Shown piece after piece: positions 10,488 to 23,494 of a DNA stretch of 64,000 nt. Source of the stretch: Beroe forskalii (lineage: Eukaryota > Ctenophora > Nuda > Beroida > Beroidae); contig WFMF01000543.1 of assembly GCA_011033025.1 (NCBI GenBank), positions 47,368-111,367 of the forward strand, given 5' to 3'. Both the position numbers and the translations under genes were made by a program. The notes under the pieces are model-generated. The model saw only the letters and a list, made by a program, of their open reading frames with translations. It was not told where the DNA came from and made no database searches. Numbering within the stretch: the first letter of the stretch is position 1; each line of letters starts with the position of its first letter.

Positions 10488-13190
10488 TTCTAATCTGGCA
10501 GGGGGCTTAATAACATGTCCATGATGAGCATACTTAAACATATCCTGGATGTAAAAAGGAGCAGTTCCAATAATAGCCTTGTATGTCAGCAGTGCAATTT
10601 TGAATAGTATTCTTTTTCTGATATCAAGCCAGTGCAAAGTTGTGAGGTCTTCGCCAAGATGGTCATATTTGAATTTACCTGTTATTACCTTGCTTGCTGA
10701 ATTCTGAATCAACTGTAACTGGTTTATCTGCCTTTCACCAGCTCCTATATAAAGGGCATTACAGTAGTCAAGACAAGATAAGACCATACTATTGACAATT
10801 AATTTCATACAACTTTCAGGTAAAAGCCGTCTAATTTTTCGAAGGTTTCTGATTGTATGGAAGTATTTCTTTTTCAGCGATACAATCTGTTCATCAAATT
10901 GTAGTCTACTATCGATCCTGAAACCTAAACTCTTAACAGATGAAACGAAACATGATGTTTGTGAACTGAGTAAGAGCAACTCCACTAATATCTATTTCTC
11001 TCAGAACATTACTTGGTCCCAATACTATGATCTCAGTTTTGGACCTATTCAGCTGAAGGTAGAACTGAGACATCCATTTTTCAATGGTATGAAAACAGTT
11101 TGTAAGCTCCTGAGTTACCACTTGAACTTGCTGAGCAGGACTGAAAGCTTTAAGAACTTGATGGCCATCAGCATATCCTATGATATCAAAATTTAGGTTT
11201 TTTACAAGACGATAAATTGATCTGAGATACAGATTAAACAGAACAGGTCCCAGGACAGACCCTTGTGGTACACCGAAACGTATTGTGATGCTCTCGGATG
11301 TTGTACTACCAAGTCGAATTCTTTGTGACCTGCCTTTTAGAAAACTAGTGAACCATGCTAGAGCAGTACCCCTTATTCCTATTTCATTTTTGAGTATTTG
11401 TAGCAAAGATTGTGATCAACAGTATCAAATGCAGCACTCAGATCCAATATCATTATGATAGTCGCAGTTCTTTTTTCATCTGCAGCAATTAAGACATCAT
11501 TTACAACCTTAACTAGAAGAGTCTCAGTGCTATGATTTGTCTTATATGCAAACTGTTCAGGACACTGGAGTTCATTTCTGCTAAGATGATCATTAAGCCG
11601 TTTTAACACAACTCTTTCAATCAATTTACCCAGAAAGTTAGATTTGATACTGGCCCTGTAATTCTTCAGAACATTGCTATCAAGGCTTTCACCCTTAATA
11701 AGAGGGATTATGTCTGCCATTTTAACACCATCCATACTACCAGAAGACAAGGATAGGTTTACAAGTTTGACTAATGAGGTAGCAGACAAGACATATTCTC
11801 CTTGTATAAATTCTGAGGTAATATGTCAGTTCAGAGCAATTGATTCCACACTCATCAATTATGGCCTTCAATTTCGCATTCAGTGGTTGGTTCAAACTCT
11901 ATTAACAGTGATGGGCATGATTCAGGAGTACTAGGTTCTGATGATATGGGGACTTTGTCTCTTATATCACTGATTTGTTAACAAAATACTGATTAAATTC
12001 ATCAGCAAGAGTATTTATGTCATCTATATGATCTGGGAGCACTGTTGTCTGTTTTCTATCAAGAACTCTGTTCACCATCTTATACAAAGTTCTGGTTTTG
12101 TGACTAGCATTTTCAATCCTTTCTCAAGATAATCTCGTTTTTTCTGCTTTGCAAGTTTATTTGCTTCTATACAAAGGTTTTGATAAAGCATGTAGTCATT
12201 TTCAGATCTATGTCTCTTTGATTCAGCCTTTCGCCTCAATTTTCTCAGTTCACGATATTCTTGATCAAACCAGGGTGCTTTTTCAACAACTGATATCATT
12301 CTTGATTTGTATGGGGCATGATTATCAAGAAGAGCATGTAGAGAACTGGTCAGCAATTCTACTGATGAGCCAAAACTTCCAGACAATCTGAAATTTTCTA
12401 AAATACCCATAAGATCACTATCAAAACTGTGTTGATCTATAGCTTTCATGTCACGGTATTTTATAGACTTGAAATATTTCTTTTCAAGACACATACTTAT
12501 ATCACAATAAATAGGGAAATGATCAGATCCTAGTGTATGAATCGAATCAATGTGGTGTACATTACATGAAACCTGATTATCCAATGTGTTAAGAAATATT
12601 TGGTCAAGTGATTCACCATTGATATGGGTTGGTTCATCTATGAGTTTTCGCATGCCATAAGAAATAAAAAAGTATCCAGTGCTTTGCAACTCCACCATCA
12701 TCAAAATGGATATTTAGATCACCTACAACCATGAATGAATCACATCTTGTTGATATGTCACTCAAAAGCAAATCAAGCTCTTTAACAAACTGAGTTGTTA
12801 ATGGACCAGTTCTATACAAAACGACTATGATTGTCTTGCATTTGCCTGATTTCAGTAACCTTATAGTCACTTCAAATGAACTGAAAGAGTTACAGGGGTT
12901 TATAGGGGAGCTTTTGATAGATGATTTCACAATAAGAGCAACTCCACCACCTCTTTGACCAGTTCTATGCTCATGAAAAATTGCATACCCATATTCTTTA
13001 ATGGTACCAGTTGTAACATTTGTTGCATCAGTAAGCCATGTTTCACATAAAGCTGCCATGTCTATGTCCCTATCTTCCATAAGCTGCATGAACTGACCAA
13101 TCTTATTATTGATTGACCTTGGATTGAATAAGAGAAATTTTATAGCTGTGTTGTTTAATCCATTTATTGCTTTTGGTGAAAAGGAATGGA
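10488..13190 (-). pseudogene. ORF2 of retrotransposon B' (endonuclease plus RT), many frameshifts
   Basis: Near-identical copy of the intact ORF2 at 51783-54656. Reading from 13190 down: the APE domain (CETWL, RRGGGVAL, GDLNIHF, GSDHFPIYC), the linker, and RT motifs LDLSAAFDTVDH, FGVPQGSVLGP and a YADG in place of YADD (catalytic change, near 11185). Small indels break it at about 12660, 12120, 11960, 11640, 11405-11480 and 10945. The 3' end of ORF2 and the 3' UTR (about 415 bp of the intact copy) are missing. This is not ordinary 5' truncation; the sequence is replaced by the GGCGAA array. Non-functional as given. Confidence 0.88.
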
Positions 13191-14596
13191 TGCTTTAACT
13201 CTCTTCTGATGTTCCAGATATACTGGGCAGTTCAAGTCACCAGCTTGGTGATCAGTATCTGCATTCCCATTTTTAACACAGTTTGCACAACACCTATCAA
13301 TTGAATGAGCAGACTTAGGACAGGATTTTGTCTCATGATCTCTGAGCAGAAACCACAAACTGATGGTTTAGTACAATCCCTTACTATGGTGTCCATACTC
13401 TTGACACTTATAACACCTCAGTACATATATACTGTCATACACTTTACATGTGGACTGAAGCCCATGTATGCCCTATCACCCTGGTTTGATAGTATAGATC
13501 TGATGATATTGCTAACACGCACTATAGCTTTGAACAAATTGGGATTATTCTTTAGAGGTTGTATTGCAATAACATCTATGAATTTGTCATCATCAGTAGT
13601 AGAATTTGATTCAAGAAGTGTTGATATTCCAGGATTTTGTCTTCTGAGCATGGATTCAATCTCTTCCTTTTTATTCTTTTTCAACCCAACTATGTGAATA
13701 GTTGGGACTCTTGTGGCAACTTTTTTCACAGAATGTCCAGGCAAAGCATTTTTCAATACTTGAGTGAATTTAGTGGCATCACTTTTGTTATTAAGGACAA
13801 TACCAGTGCTATCAGATCTTGACAAATTGAAAGTTTTCTGAATTGGTATACCCTGCTCTACACAGACTTTTTCTAACATATCAGAATTTGGTTTAGTACC
13901 ATTTTCATCTTTACTAATTGCAAGAACATGCTTGATATTTTCAATTTTTTGATGATCATTCCATACATTACCAGTGTTATTTGTGATATCCGAGACTTTA
14001 TTAACAGCATTGCTAGATGGAGGAGTTTGGGTTATCAGCTTTTTAATCTCACTGATTTCAGATAAGAAGTTTGCATTCATGATATCCATTTTCTTATCTA
14101 ACAGATCAACTCTATCAGATTTCTCCTTGGCTTTAGCTGTTGTATGTTTGATATTACAATCATCACAAATAAATACAAAGCTGCCTGGGCGTGAAGCATT
14201 TACACCACCCTTTGCAGAAACCTTAGTGAAAGATTTATAAAAAGATGAGGTACAGATGATATCATTACCAGACTTTTCACCATTTAAATCTTTACAAACA
14301 GCATGAAATGATTGATGACATAACCAACATGAAAGAGCAGTTTTTAGTGCATCAGTGTCATGACAGGACAAACAGATACCTGACTTATCAATGAATGCAT
14401 AGCTTTGAGTAGATTGAGTGGTGGGTGAGGTAGAGGGTGAGCTGTTGTTGGTAGTTGAATCATGAGGTGAGGTGGAGCTGGTACCAAGCACTACTTTCAT
14501 TGGCTTGGACACCAGGACATGATCATTGCCATTAACTACCTGAAATGAATCTGAGGCCCCCTCACCTTCATCTTCCAAACCAGCTTCCTGTGACAT
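13164..14596 (-). pseudogene. ORF1 of retrotransposon B', frameshifted
   Basis: Copy of the intact 477-residue ORF1 at 54626-56059. It starts at ATG 14596 and keeps the PHD-like finger (CLSCHD, CWLCH, HAVC, CDDC). It is broken by single-base indels at about 13457, 13377 and 13343 within the zinc-knuckle region, where the remaining frame ends with the common C-terminus SIPFHQKQ. The single-base, mostly homopolymer-type lesions could be real decay or residual sequencing error. Its 5' UTR matches the intact copy up to about 14661 and then diverges, so it lacks the true 5' end. Confidence 0.88.
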
Positions 14597-14661
14597 TGCA
14601 AAATGATGCTACAATGCCACAAAGAAGATAGATTATTAGAATTCAACTCAGGGTCCTCAAA

Positions 14662-15000
14662 TTTGATTGTAATAAGTAGTGTTGTTAAGTTTAATTAGAT
14701 AAAAGCTACATGTGAAATTCGGTGTTTTCAGCTCATATCTGTCTTCTTGCCAAAATGTGCTGAAAATTTCGGAACTCATTGGTACCATTCTTTAGCTTAC
14801 CGAACGTAAAATGAAGCTCTGAGAGCCATATCTGTCTTCTGGCCAAAATGTGCTGAAAACACATATTTAAGGGAAATATACATAGGGGAAATATAAGGGG
14901 TGTTTTTTGAGAGGGCGAGTTTTTTTTACACGTTCAGCCTTTAAAAGATTCACCTTTATTTGGTCACCCTGGCATACTCACGTTGTGGTTGCTGTTGTTG
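14662..15000. repeat. Short direct duplication in unannotated DNA
   Basis: The phrase CATATCTGTCTTCT followed by GCCAAAATGTGCTGAAAA occurs at about 14732-14766 and again at 14826-14860. No coding content is recognised. Confidence 0.6.
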
Positions 15001-15755
15001 AGCGTTGTTTCTGTTCGGTTGAGCGGCATCGGGGATGGGTCGCGGGAGCTGGTCGAGCATCGGGCGGGGTCGTTGCGGGGTCGCTGCCTGGGATTTGCTG
15101 TCGCTGCGGTGGTGTGTGCCTGTTGGTGAGGGTGCCTGTGGGATCGGGGTCCTGCGTATTTCCTATCTTAAGTATGATTATTATTGGTGAGTTAATGGAT
15201 CCATCTCATTGACCTTAACAGTCGTAGAGTTGGGGTCTGATCCGCTGGTATGATGTGAATGTGATAGTGCGGAGCGCTCGGGGTCGGTCGGGCACTCTGC
15301 GGTCGAAACAATCAAGGCTTATATGTTTGGAATGACAGAAAGGGCTCCCCAAATAGCAGGGGGGCTCCGCAGTGTATCCGGTGAGTCCGGCTGGATTCGG
15401 CGCGCCGAGGGTTTGCGCGTGGAGTGGCCGTGCTGAGCCGCGCGCGCGGTGGCTCTGTTGTGGTCGCGTGGCCGGGTCGCGTGATTGGTGGGAGTCGCGT
15501 GACCGGAAATAGGGCGCCGATGCCGGGAGGGTTCCCGTTGTCCAGTTTCGGGAATTTTGGTGCCGTTGAGTTCGGCTCATTGAGCTCTGCACGTGGGGCG
15601 TTGAGCCGGTGTAGGTTTGATAAAAAGGGCGCACCCTATTTACCAGCTAACCACCACTATTGCAGGAACCACATTATCTTGAAAGCCCATTGCCCAACAG
15701 CTACAGTCGACCACATTATGTGACGACATACGAGCTCAACAACTTAGTACCTCCT
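15001..15755. other. GC-rich, CpG-dense stretch of unknown role
   Basis: Base composition shifts to GC-rich with many CpG and CGCG motifs, unlike the dispersed GC repeat at 1100-1815. Open frames exist on both strands (for example 15215-15634 minus and 15424-15723 plus), but they overlap each other, lack known motifs, and are what high GC content produces. It could be an unmethylated promoter region or the 5' UTR of an unrecognised retroelement. I cannot decide. Confidence 0.4.
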
Positions 15756-17173
15756 ATGAACCCAACAACCCAATAGCTCCATGTGAGCCCAACAACCCAA
15801 TAGCTCCATGCGAGCCCAACAACCCAATAGCTCCAGGTGAGTCCAACAACCCAATAGCTCCAGGTGAGCCCAACACCCCAATAGCTCCAGGTGAGCCCAA
15901 CAACCCAATAGCTCCATGTGAGCCCAACAACCCAATAGCTCCAGGTGAGCCCAACAACCCAATAGCTCCTTGTGAGCCCAACAACCCAATAGCTCCAGGT
16001 GAGCCGAACAACCCAATAGCTCCATGCGAGCCCAACAACCCAATAGCTCCAGGTGAGCCCAACAATCCAATAGCTCCATGCGAGCCCAACAACCCAATAG
16101 CTCCAGGTGAGCCCAACAACCCAATAGCTCCAGGTGAGCCCAACAACCCAATAGCTCCATGTGAGCCCAACAACCCAATAGCTCCAGGTGAGCCCAACAA
16201 CCCAATAGCTCCTTGTGAGCACAACAACCCAATAGCTCCAGGTGAGCCCAACAACCCAATAGCTCCTTGTGAGCCCAACAACCCAATAGCTCCAGGTGAG
16301 CCCAACAACCCAATAGCTCCTTGTGAGCCCAACAACCCAATTGCTCCATGTGAGCCCAACAACCCAATAGCTCCTTGTGAGTCCAACAACCCAATAGCTC
16401 CATGTGAGCCCAACAACCCAGTAGCTCCATGTGAGCCGAACAACCCAATAGCTCCATGTGAGCACAACAACTCAATAGCTCCATCTGAGCCCAAAAACTC
16501 AATAGCTCCTTGTGTGCCCAATAACCAAATAGCTCCATGTGAGCCTAACAACCCAACAGCTCCAGGGGAGCCCAACAACCCAATAGCTCATTGTGAGCCC
16601 AACAACCCAATAGCTCCATGTGAGCCCTTCAACCCAATAGCTCATTGTGAGCCCACATTCCATAACTCAATAGCTCCAAGTAAGCTCAACAACCAATTAG
16701 CTCCAGGTGAGCCCAACAACGCAAAAGCTCTATGTTACCCAACAACTCAACTGCTCGATCTAACCCCAAAAACTACATTTGAGCAAAATTACCCAAGAGC
16801 CCCATCTGAGCTCAACTACCCAAGAGCTTCGTGTGGTTCACAAGTACCCTACACCCCTCAAACTCATACATTTACAAAACTGCTTCCAGTTTTAATCGAA
16901 ACAGATCACCATGGTCATTGGCTATTGGCAACACCCCACTATCTTTTGTGGTGGGTGGGTGGAGAATAACAGTGTTATCCCTCTCCCCAAGAACCATGAC
17001 ATGGGAGCCCAACATCTCAATAGCTCCATGAGAGCCCAAATAACCTAATACCTAGCTCCATCAAACCAAACAGCTCCATATCTGCATTTAGCCCAACAAC
17101 CCAACAGCTCCAAGTGAGCTCAACAACCAAATAGATCCATGCATCTCCCCAACAAACCAATAACTCCTCACTA
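15756..17173. repeat. 27-bp minisatellite (about 35 clean units, then degenerate)
   Basis: Unit AACAACCCAATAGCTCCA plus GGTGAGCCC (27 bp; variants ATGTGAG and TTGTGAG) repeats in register from 15766 to about 16650 and decays to 17170. Because 27 is divisible by three, three minus frames (249, 264 and 274 codons) and one plus frame stay open. Their translations are pure repeats such as NNPIAPGEP. Nothing outside the array supports translation. Confidence 0.92.
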
Positions 17174-17307
17174 TTACAAAACTGCTGCCAGTTATAATCT
17201 ACCTATATCAGGTCACAGTTTTTGGCAACACTCTACTTTTCTTTTTCGAAGTGGGGTGGGTGGAGAATAACAGAGTTGTTCTCTGCCCCAAGAACCAAGA
17301 CCTGGAA
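16872..17307. repeat. Direct duplication of a segment of about 135 bp
   Basis: 16872-17007 and 17174-17307 are diverged copies. Both contain AAAACTGCT, a GGCAACAC phrase, GTGGGTGGAGAATAACAG and CCCCAAGAACCA. The intervening 165 bp is decayed 27-bp minisatellite. The array and this flank were therefore duplicated together. Confidence 0.8.
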
Positions 17308-18760
17308 GCCTTTGCTCCAAAAAACCAGCTGTTTCCAGTGAACACATGAATAATGTGTAGTGAAAAACACAGCATTGTTACACCATACGACATTAACATG
17401 ATAACTTCGCACATTAAACAAAAAACAGAAAAATGCATGCAACAAAGTTTGCTTCCAACCTGGTACAAATCTTTTAAAAATGGCCTTACAAATTTACCAA
17501 ATTTAACAATTTACCAAATCAACATTAATAATATAACCACTTTGTCAATGAAAATTTACGACAAACTTTATTGATATATCAAAAAATCATTGCACACCAA
17601 TTTCTTTAAACTGGGACGTTTTAAACTAATTTTATTTCAAAAGTTTAAATTGATACCGATAACAATAGCACGTTTCTCAATATAAAACTTCAACATAACT
17701 CACAAAATATCGAATATCAATTAAGGGCCCAGAACACATCCTCAGGACATAATGACACTGGCCCCTTGGCAAAAACAATCAATAAATATCTTATAAAATA
17801 TTAATAATGCATAATGGATATGAGATTGAACATGAAGTTATGGTATATTATATGGCTCCCAAGCCCTTATTTGCTTAATCATTCCCCTGAAACCAGTGGA
17901 TGATAAGAATTCAGTTATTAGAAACGTACAACACACCATCACTCATAGAAGAAACACAAAATATTAAGCTGTCCCAGCATTTGACTCAACCAAAAAACCA
18001 TTCTTATAGATAGTAGACATAAATATTGCGATGAAACCTACTTGAGAGTTCATCAATAAAACACAAAAAGCCTGCCATACGGCATACACGCCAAAAAAGA
18101 TATGAAAAAGGACTTTGATAGTGGATACCTCATCACATGAAGTAATAACAACATGGATAACATCAAATGCAATTAAGCACACCCTACCGTCAATGTAATC
18201 GGCGAACTGCACAAATCATAAATTAACTGACAAAAAGCAAGGTAACTCATAATTATGAGTTACAGTATGCACTAAAACATCAGCTTAAAAATATGGAAGT
18301 ACTGATCATGGAAAATGCCTCCTTCATTAGGTAAACAATGGATCATCGAAAATGAAACAAGAAAGAACTAAATTATATAACCACCAAAATTATGTGAAAA
18401 GTAAGCAAAAAGAAATCTAGAAGTACGTTGATGCCAATGATAGTCGACCAGAGAACACTGCTCGGAGACGCTTTAGTAATAACATAGTAAACTTCCTCAT
18501 TCTTGAGCCTGAACAAAACACACTTTTTCGATTTAAAAAAGAGCCTCAAGGACAGGAGCTTCACTTGCAGGAATACACAAAAAAACAAGAAATATAAACA
18601 AACCAAAAAAGGGGGATTCACTCTGTTTGCCCAATAATGAGAAACATGACTCAGGACATTCTTTCCCATTACTTGTCCAAGAAATAAAGAAGAATGGGAG
18701 GAGAAGATTTGGTTGTTTCATCGCCTTAAAAGAAGCAAACCGTATTTTTCGGCTCAAGTT
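17308..18760 (-). other. AT-rich stretch with two possible hydrophobic exon-like frames
   Basis: Two minus frames encode hydrophobic, transmembrane-like peptides: 18550-18373 (ending FFLLTFHIILVVI) and about 18202-17964, which follows a TTTGTGCAG acceptor-like sequence. They could be exons of a decayed or real membrane protein. I recognise no family, and neither has convincing donor sites. Otherwise no gene is seen. Confidence 0.2.
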
Positions 18761-19436
18761 GAACAGACAGATAACTGCTTGAGTTGGGGGCCATTGGGGG
18801 TCTATTACCCAATTGGAGAATATAGTTGCTTAACAATTTTCTGTATAGATATCTGTCCTCTACTATATAGACTATTAGTTACGCCAACATATCAGCCAAA
18901 CCGCGACCGTTGCCTCTCAGACTATGAGGGGCCATGTCGTATGGCACAGCGCCTCCGCGGAAGCGCATTTTACCTACCTACCTACCTCACCCTAGAGACC
19001 TAAATGGCGAAAAAAGGCAGTTTTAAGGCCGAAAAAACGCGACTTTTCTCCCACATAAAATATGTGCTGTAAAAATTTTCTCCCACATAATTTTCTCCCA
19101 CATAAAATATGTGCTGTAAAAATTTATAATTGAATTGAATTGAATTGAGATATGGCTCTCAGAACGTGGCCATAACACAAAAACCGTTCATCTTAGGCCA
19201 AAATTATTTTCAGGAATCGATTGGCAATGTGCAAATGATTTCACAACCCCATGAACTAATATCTCGAATAAAGTTCTATTGGCTATTAGGCTTCCACTGG
19301 ATTAAAATATTTTGGCTCCTCCCATCTGTGTAAAGTTGCATAGTTTTCAAACTTATTAATAAATAATTAGGTATAGTATAATAAATAAAATGCTAATAAC
19401 ATTTTATGATCTGTACTATAGAAGTATAGAATCAAT
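18761..19436. other. Unannotated stretch with short repeats
   Basis: Holds (ACCT)n near 18970, a doubled TTTTCTCCCACATAA phrase near 19040-19120, (AATTG)n at about 19128-19148, and at 19163-19225 a diverged copy of the 150-bp unit seen at 22400-22805 (ATAACACAAAAACCG, then ATCTTAGGCCAAAAT). No gene is recognised. Confidence 0.5.
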
Positions 19437-20376
19437 TAATAAAACAAATAGTTTAATAAAACAAATAGTTTATATTTAGTAGCACATTATACCATACTTT
19501 GAACACAAATTCCATATATCTTCTTCGGAAAATCATGATTTAGATTAGTTTATATTATAAAGATAACTTAATAAACTGGAATAAAAATAAATACATAAAG
19601 TGAGGAATATCCTAACATAATTGATAAAAAACAGTTATATAGGTAGTAAAATACTGCTGCTATATAATCAAATTCCAGCAATAGCTTCCATTATACAGAT
19701 AACCATTAAAAACAAAAAACAAGAAACAAGCAGGCAGCAAATGTTTTTCAATAAATTAGGTTAAACTAAACATACAATTGGGTTGTGTTGTGGCTACAGG
19801 AAATACGTGTGGGTAACTTGGGTACCACCCTTGGTACAACAAAAAAAGACAATTAATTACTTGAACAACATATACTATTTCCAGTATAGTCTTCCTAATT
19901 TGCTGCTAGTCATAAATTGTAAGATAGTTATAAGATTACAATAAATTAATAATTAGATATAAAAATATGCTGAAATACAGAAATTCAATGTTCAATTGAG
20001 AATATTAAGTAAAATTTCATTTACAATTAATGATCATGCTGTTATTATATGCAAAGTATCTGCCGCATTTGATCAAAGTATCATAGATAAACTGGTAATT
20101 TGGATTTTTGAAATGCATAACCAAACTTAGTTGCAACATAAATAAGTTACAATAAGAACTTTCAGTCAAGTAGGTTAGTTTTCTTCAATTTATGCAAATA
20201 TGAAATTTATAAATTTGCACAGAAAGGTATTTTTCAATGGCAAACTGCATGTGTATAATATATTATGTGAATTTATTTGAGAACTGCTGTTGCTGCTGTT
20301 GCTGCTGTTTTTCACTTTTTCTCTACATTCTGCATTTATATTGTTATGTATCAAATATTGTTTTTTTCACATTTAA
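19437..20376 (-). mobile_element. 3' UTR and tail of retrotransposon copy A1'
   Basis: Inverted, near-identical counterpart of 6153-7083. The 3' UTR block lies at 19783-19842. The complete 17-bp tail doublet is at 19437-19453 and 19454-19470, with the last unit complete here. A microsatellite (GCTGTT)n lies near 20285-20310. Confidence 0.88.
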
Positions 20377-22140
20377 TTAAAGGGTGTGGTTGTGGTTTTC
20401 CCAGAGCTCAGGATGTCCTGATGACTGAATTTCAAGGAGGAATTTTTTGAAATTCTTCTTCACAACACAGGAAGAAGTGGATAGGTCAGAAAGGAAATTT
20501 AAGCTAAGCTGAGCCAATCTACAGTTGAATTTGTTCCATACAGTGGAACCACAATACAAAAATTGGTGTCTAGATGTTTCAAGTTTATAGTAAGGCATCC
20601 CAATATTATTGATTTGACAACTTCTTGTTGAATCAGGTGATTTTTTCAGTAATGTATACAAGGGGATTGGATATCTATATTTCTTAATTTTGAAAATTTC
20701 ATTCAGTAGAAAAAGTTTATGAAGATTATGAACAGTTAATAATTTCAATTCAGTGAACAGAGGCTTGGTGTGTTCCAGTTCAAAATTCTTTGGGGCTAAT
20801 TGAACATCAATTGATCTAGTTCTGGCACATGTTTTATAATATTCAGCATGATCAAAGTTTAACTTTTTTCCATAAAGTAGGCGTATACACCTCTTTTGAA
20901 TATTAAATATATTTTTCAATTTATTGTTAGATACAGAGCCCCATGTTGATATTCCATAAGTTAAGTGTGGTGTAAAGAGTGAGTGATAGAGTTTACTAAA
21001 TTGATCTTTTTGGTATGAATTTCCTAACTCTTTTAATAGTAATGATTGAGCTATTCAATTTTTGTTCTAAATGTTCTAGATGACCCTCCCAGTTTAAATT
21101 TTCATCTATAATTATCCCAAGATATCTTGCCATATTTGTTTTCTTAATCTTATTACTACCTAGATATAATTGGTGCTCACTACCAATAATTTTAGTCCTG
21201 GCACAAGTTTTTTGGTCATTATGGTTGAGCCTTGGTCTAAAATGTATGTATACACATTTTTCAATATTAATATGAAGTTGATTACTTAGCATATATAATC
21301 TTATATCTTTTAGAGCCTCATTGGCCCTCAAATAAGCTTCTTGCTCTGATTTCCCAGATACAAATATATTAGTGTCATCAGCAAACATAACAAAGTGTCC
21401 AAGTGTAGAACAATTGACTATATCATTTATATAAAGAATGAAAAGCAGTGGTCCTAAAACAGATCCCTGTGGAACACCATATTTGACTGGCAATAAATCT
21501 GATTTCATAGAATCATAATTGGTAAGTTGATATCTATTAGTCAAATAACTTTTCAAGAGTGTTAGTGGTGAGCCTCTGATTCCATAATTTTCTAATTTAA
21601 CCATTAGTTTCTCATGGCATATGGTATCAAAGGCTTTACTAAGGTCTATAAATACACCAAGTACATGGTTCTTATTTTCAATATTAATATTTATCTTATC
21701 AATTGAGTAGTTTACAGCATGGGAAGTTGAGTGGTGGCTTCGAAAACCATATTGGTTTTCATATATAAATTTTTGAGACTACAAAGTTGTATAAACGGAA
21801 ATATATAAGTTTTTCAAATATTTTTCCAAAGCATGGTAGCATTGAAACAGGCCTATAGTTTTTGAATAGCTGTTTATTGTCTTTCTTAAAGACAGGAGTA
21901 ATTTGGCCAAGTTTGAGGACATCTGGAAATACACCAAGTTCAATGAACTTATTATAAAATTTTTCCAAGCATGGATTTATGATTGATAAGCAACTTTTAA
22001 GAACTCTTACAGGAATATCACTAGCTTTACCATTTTCTAAGTCATTGATTATTTTTTCTAATTCTAAAGCTGTACATGGTTCAAAAAATAAGCTATCATT
22101 TACTCTCTTACCAATATAAGTTAAAAATGGGTATTTTCTG
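20377..22140 (-). pseudogene. Reverse transcriptase ORF2 fragment, copy A1'
   Basis: Same RT as at 4491-6152 on the opposite strand, with the same motifs (NYRP, IDLSKAFDT region, GVPQGSVLGP, FADD). It extends about 100 bp further 5' (to about 22140), adding residues such as LELEKIINDLENGKASDIP. Two frameshifts break it: a 2-bp loss near 21768 (fingers) and one extra A in a homopolymer near 21011 (after the palm). Without these the two copies are almost the same, so insertion was recent. Endonuclease and ORF1 are absent. Confidence 0.88.
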
Positions 22141-22399
22141 CCATCTTACTAACTCCATGACATGGAGCCCAATAAAACATTTCATTAGCCACTGCAGAAC
22201 ATGTCCAACTAGATGAAGTATTTGTTTGAAATCTGATATTGATTAATTTTTACATGAAATGCCACTGAAGGAATTCCAATACCATAATGAAGTAATAATC
22301 AGGAAAATTGTAATTGAATTCAGAAGATTCATGATATATTTGATATTATTATTGTATATTGTTTGAGTGAAATAAAATTTTTCGTTTCCTTAAATTTTT

Positions 22400-22805
22400 T
22401 CGTTTCCTTAGAAAACGTTAAAGTAGACACCCATCATGCCACATTTTGATTTTTCAAGATTTCGATTTTCCCATGCCCAAAAAGGGCGTGGTCAATGGTC
22501 ATAACACAAAAACCAAACATCTTAGGCCAAAATAAATTGCAGGAATCGATTTCTCGTGTCAAAAAACGTTATTGTAGACACCCATCATGCCCTATATTGA
22601 CCTTTTTTCGGGATTTCGATTTTTCCCACGCCCAAAAAGGGCGTGGCCATAACACAAAAACCAAACATTTTAGGCGAAAATAAGTTGCAGGAATCGATTT
22701 CTCGTGTCAAAAAATGTTATGGTAGACACCCATCATGCCATATATTGACTTTTTTTTCAGGATTTAGATTTTTCCCACGCCCAAAAAGGGCGTGGCCATA
22801 TCACC
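22400..22805. repeat. Tandem repeat, about 150 bp unit, 2.6 copies
   Basis: GTAGACACCCATCATGCC recurs at 22423, 22574 and 22722. Each unit carries CCCAAAAAGGGCGTGG and ATAACACAAAAACCAAACAT. A diverged unit lies on the far side of copy A1' (19163-19225), so the retrotransposon probably landed within this repeat family. Confidence 0.85.
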
Positions 22806-23494
22806 ATGTGTTGCGTCGATACACGATGCGGCAGCACCTACAAGTTGTTTTATAAGGTCAAAACTGTTGAAAACCGTCGAGCAAACCCGTGGGGCTCATA
22901 ATGCACACAGGGCATGGCTCAGCTACTGTAGTATGTTCTCAGAACTCTGTTTTCGTCAAACTTCCATTTCTTACTGGGTCTTCCAGCCTCCTATGTACTG
23001 AAAATTAAAATAGAAATGTACAACAAAGAACAAGTAGAAGTGTCATAGTCACATTACAACACAGCAAAAAATTACATTAATTGAGGATGGTGCTTATCAC
23101 CAAATGGAGGGTTTCTTAACGTAAGAAGTAATGTTTGAATGTGATCTAGAAACTGGTAACAAAACTACAGTGCAAACTAGTCCTGATTTGAAGTCCATTT
23201 TTGCAGTATTAGTGCTTTACAATTGGTAACCTCTTTGGTGATCAAACCATGAGCAATCAAAGTCAACGGAATTGAAATAGGTTTTTCATTGATAGAATCC
23301 TACTGCTCTCTCACAAGAAGGAATTGTGTTGGTGTTCAAGTATGCAGTTGGATAAATTAATACAGTTACACTAATTGCAATCAGCAGATGCCTTGTACCA
23401 ATAAGTGTGTTATACTTGGCATATTTGAAAATATGTATTTGAGATATTGGTGCAGTACTTGGTCGATCCACTGCCCTTTGAGTGTGATACTTAA
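22806..23494. other. No clear gene; weak exon-like frame
   Basis: A plus frame from about 22830 to 23000 reads through (containing RAWLSYCSMFSELCF) but has no known motif. The remainder is AT-rich and without features I can support. Confidence 0.3.

Noticed and set aside
15716-16578. Three overlapping minus-strand open frames of 249-274 codons
   Set aside because: They are three readings of one 27-bp minisatellite; length follows from the unit being divisible by three.
4491-22140. The inverted A1/A1' pair as ends of one giant transposon
   Set aside because: Both are 5'-truncated retrotransposon fragments with different truncation points (4491 versus about 22140) and complete 3' tails, so they are separate insertions.
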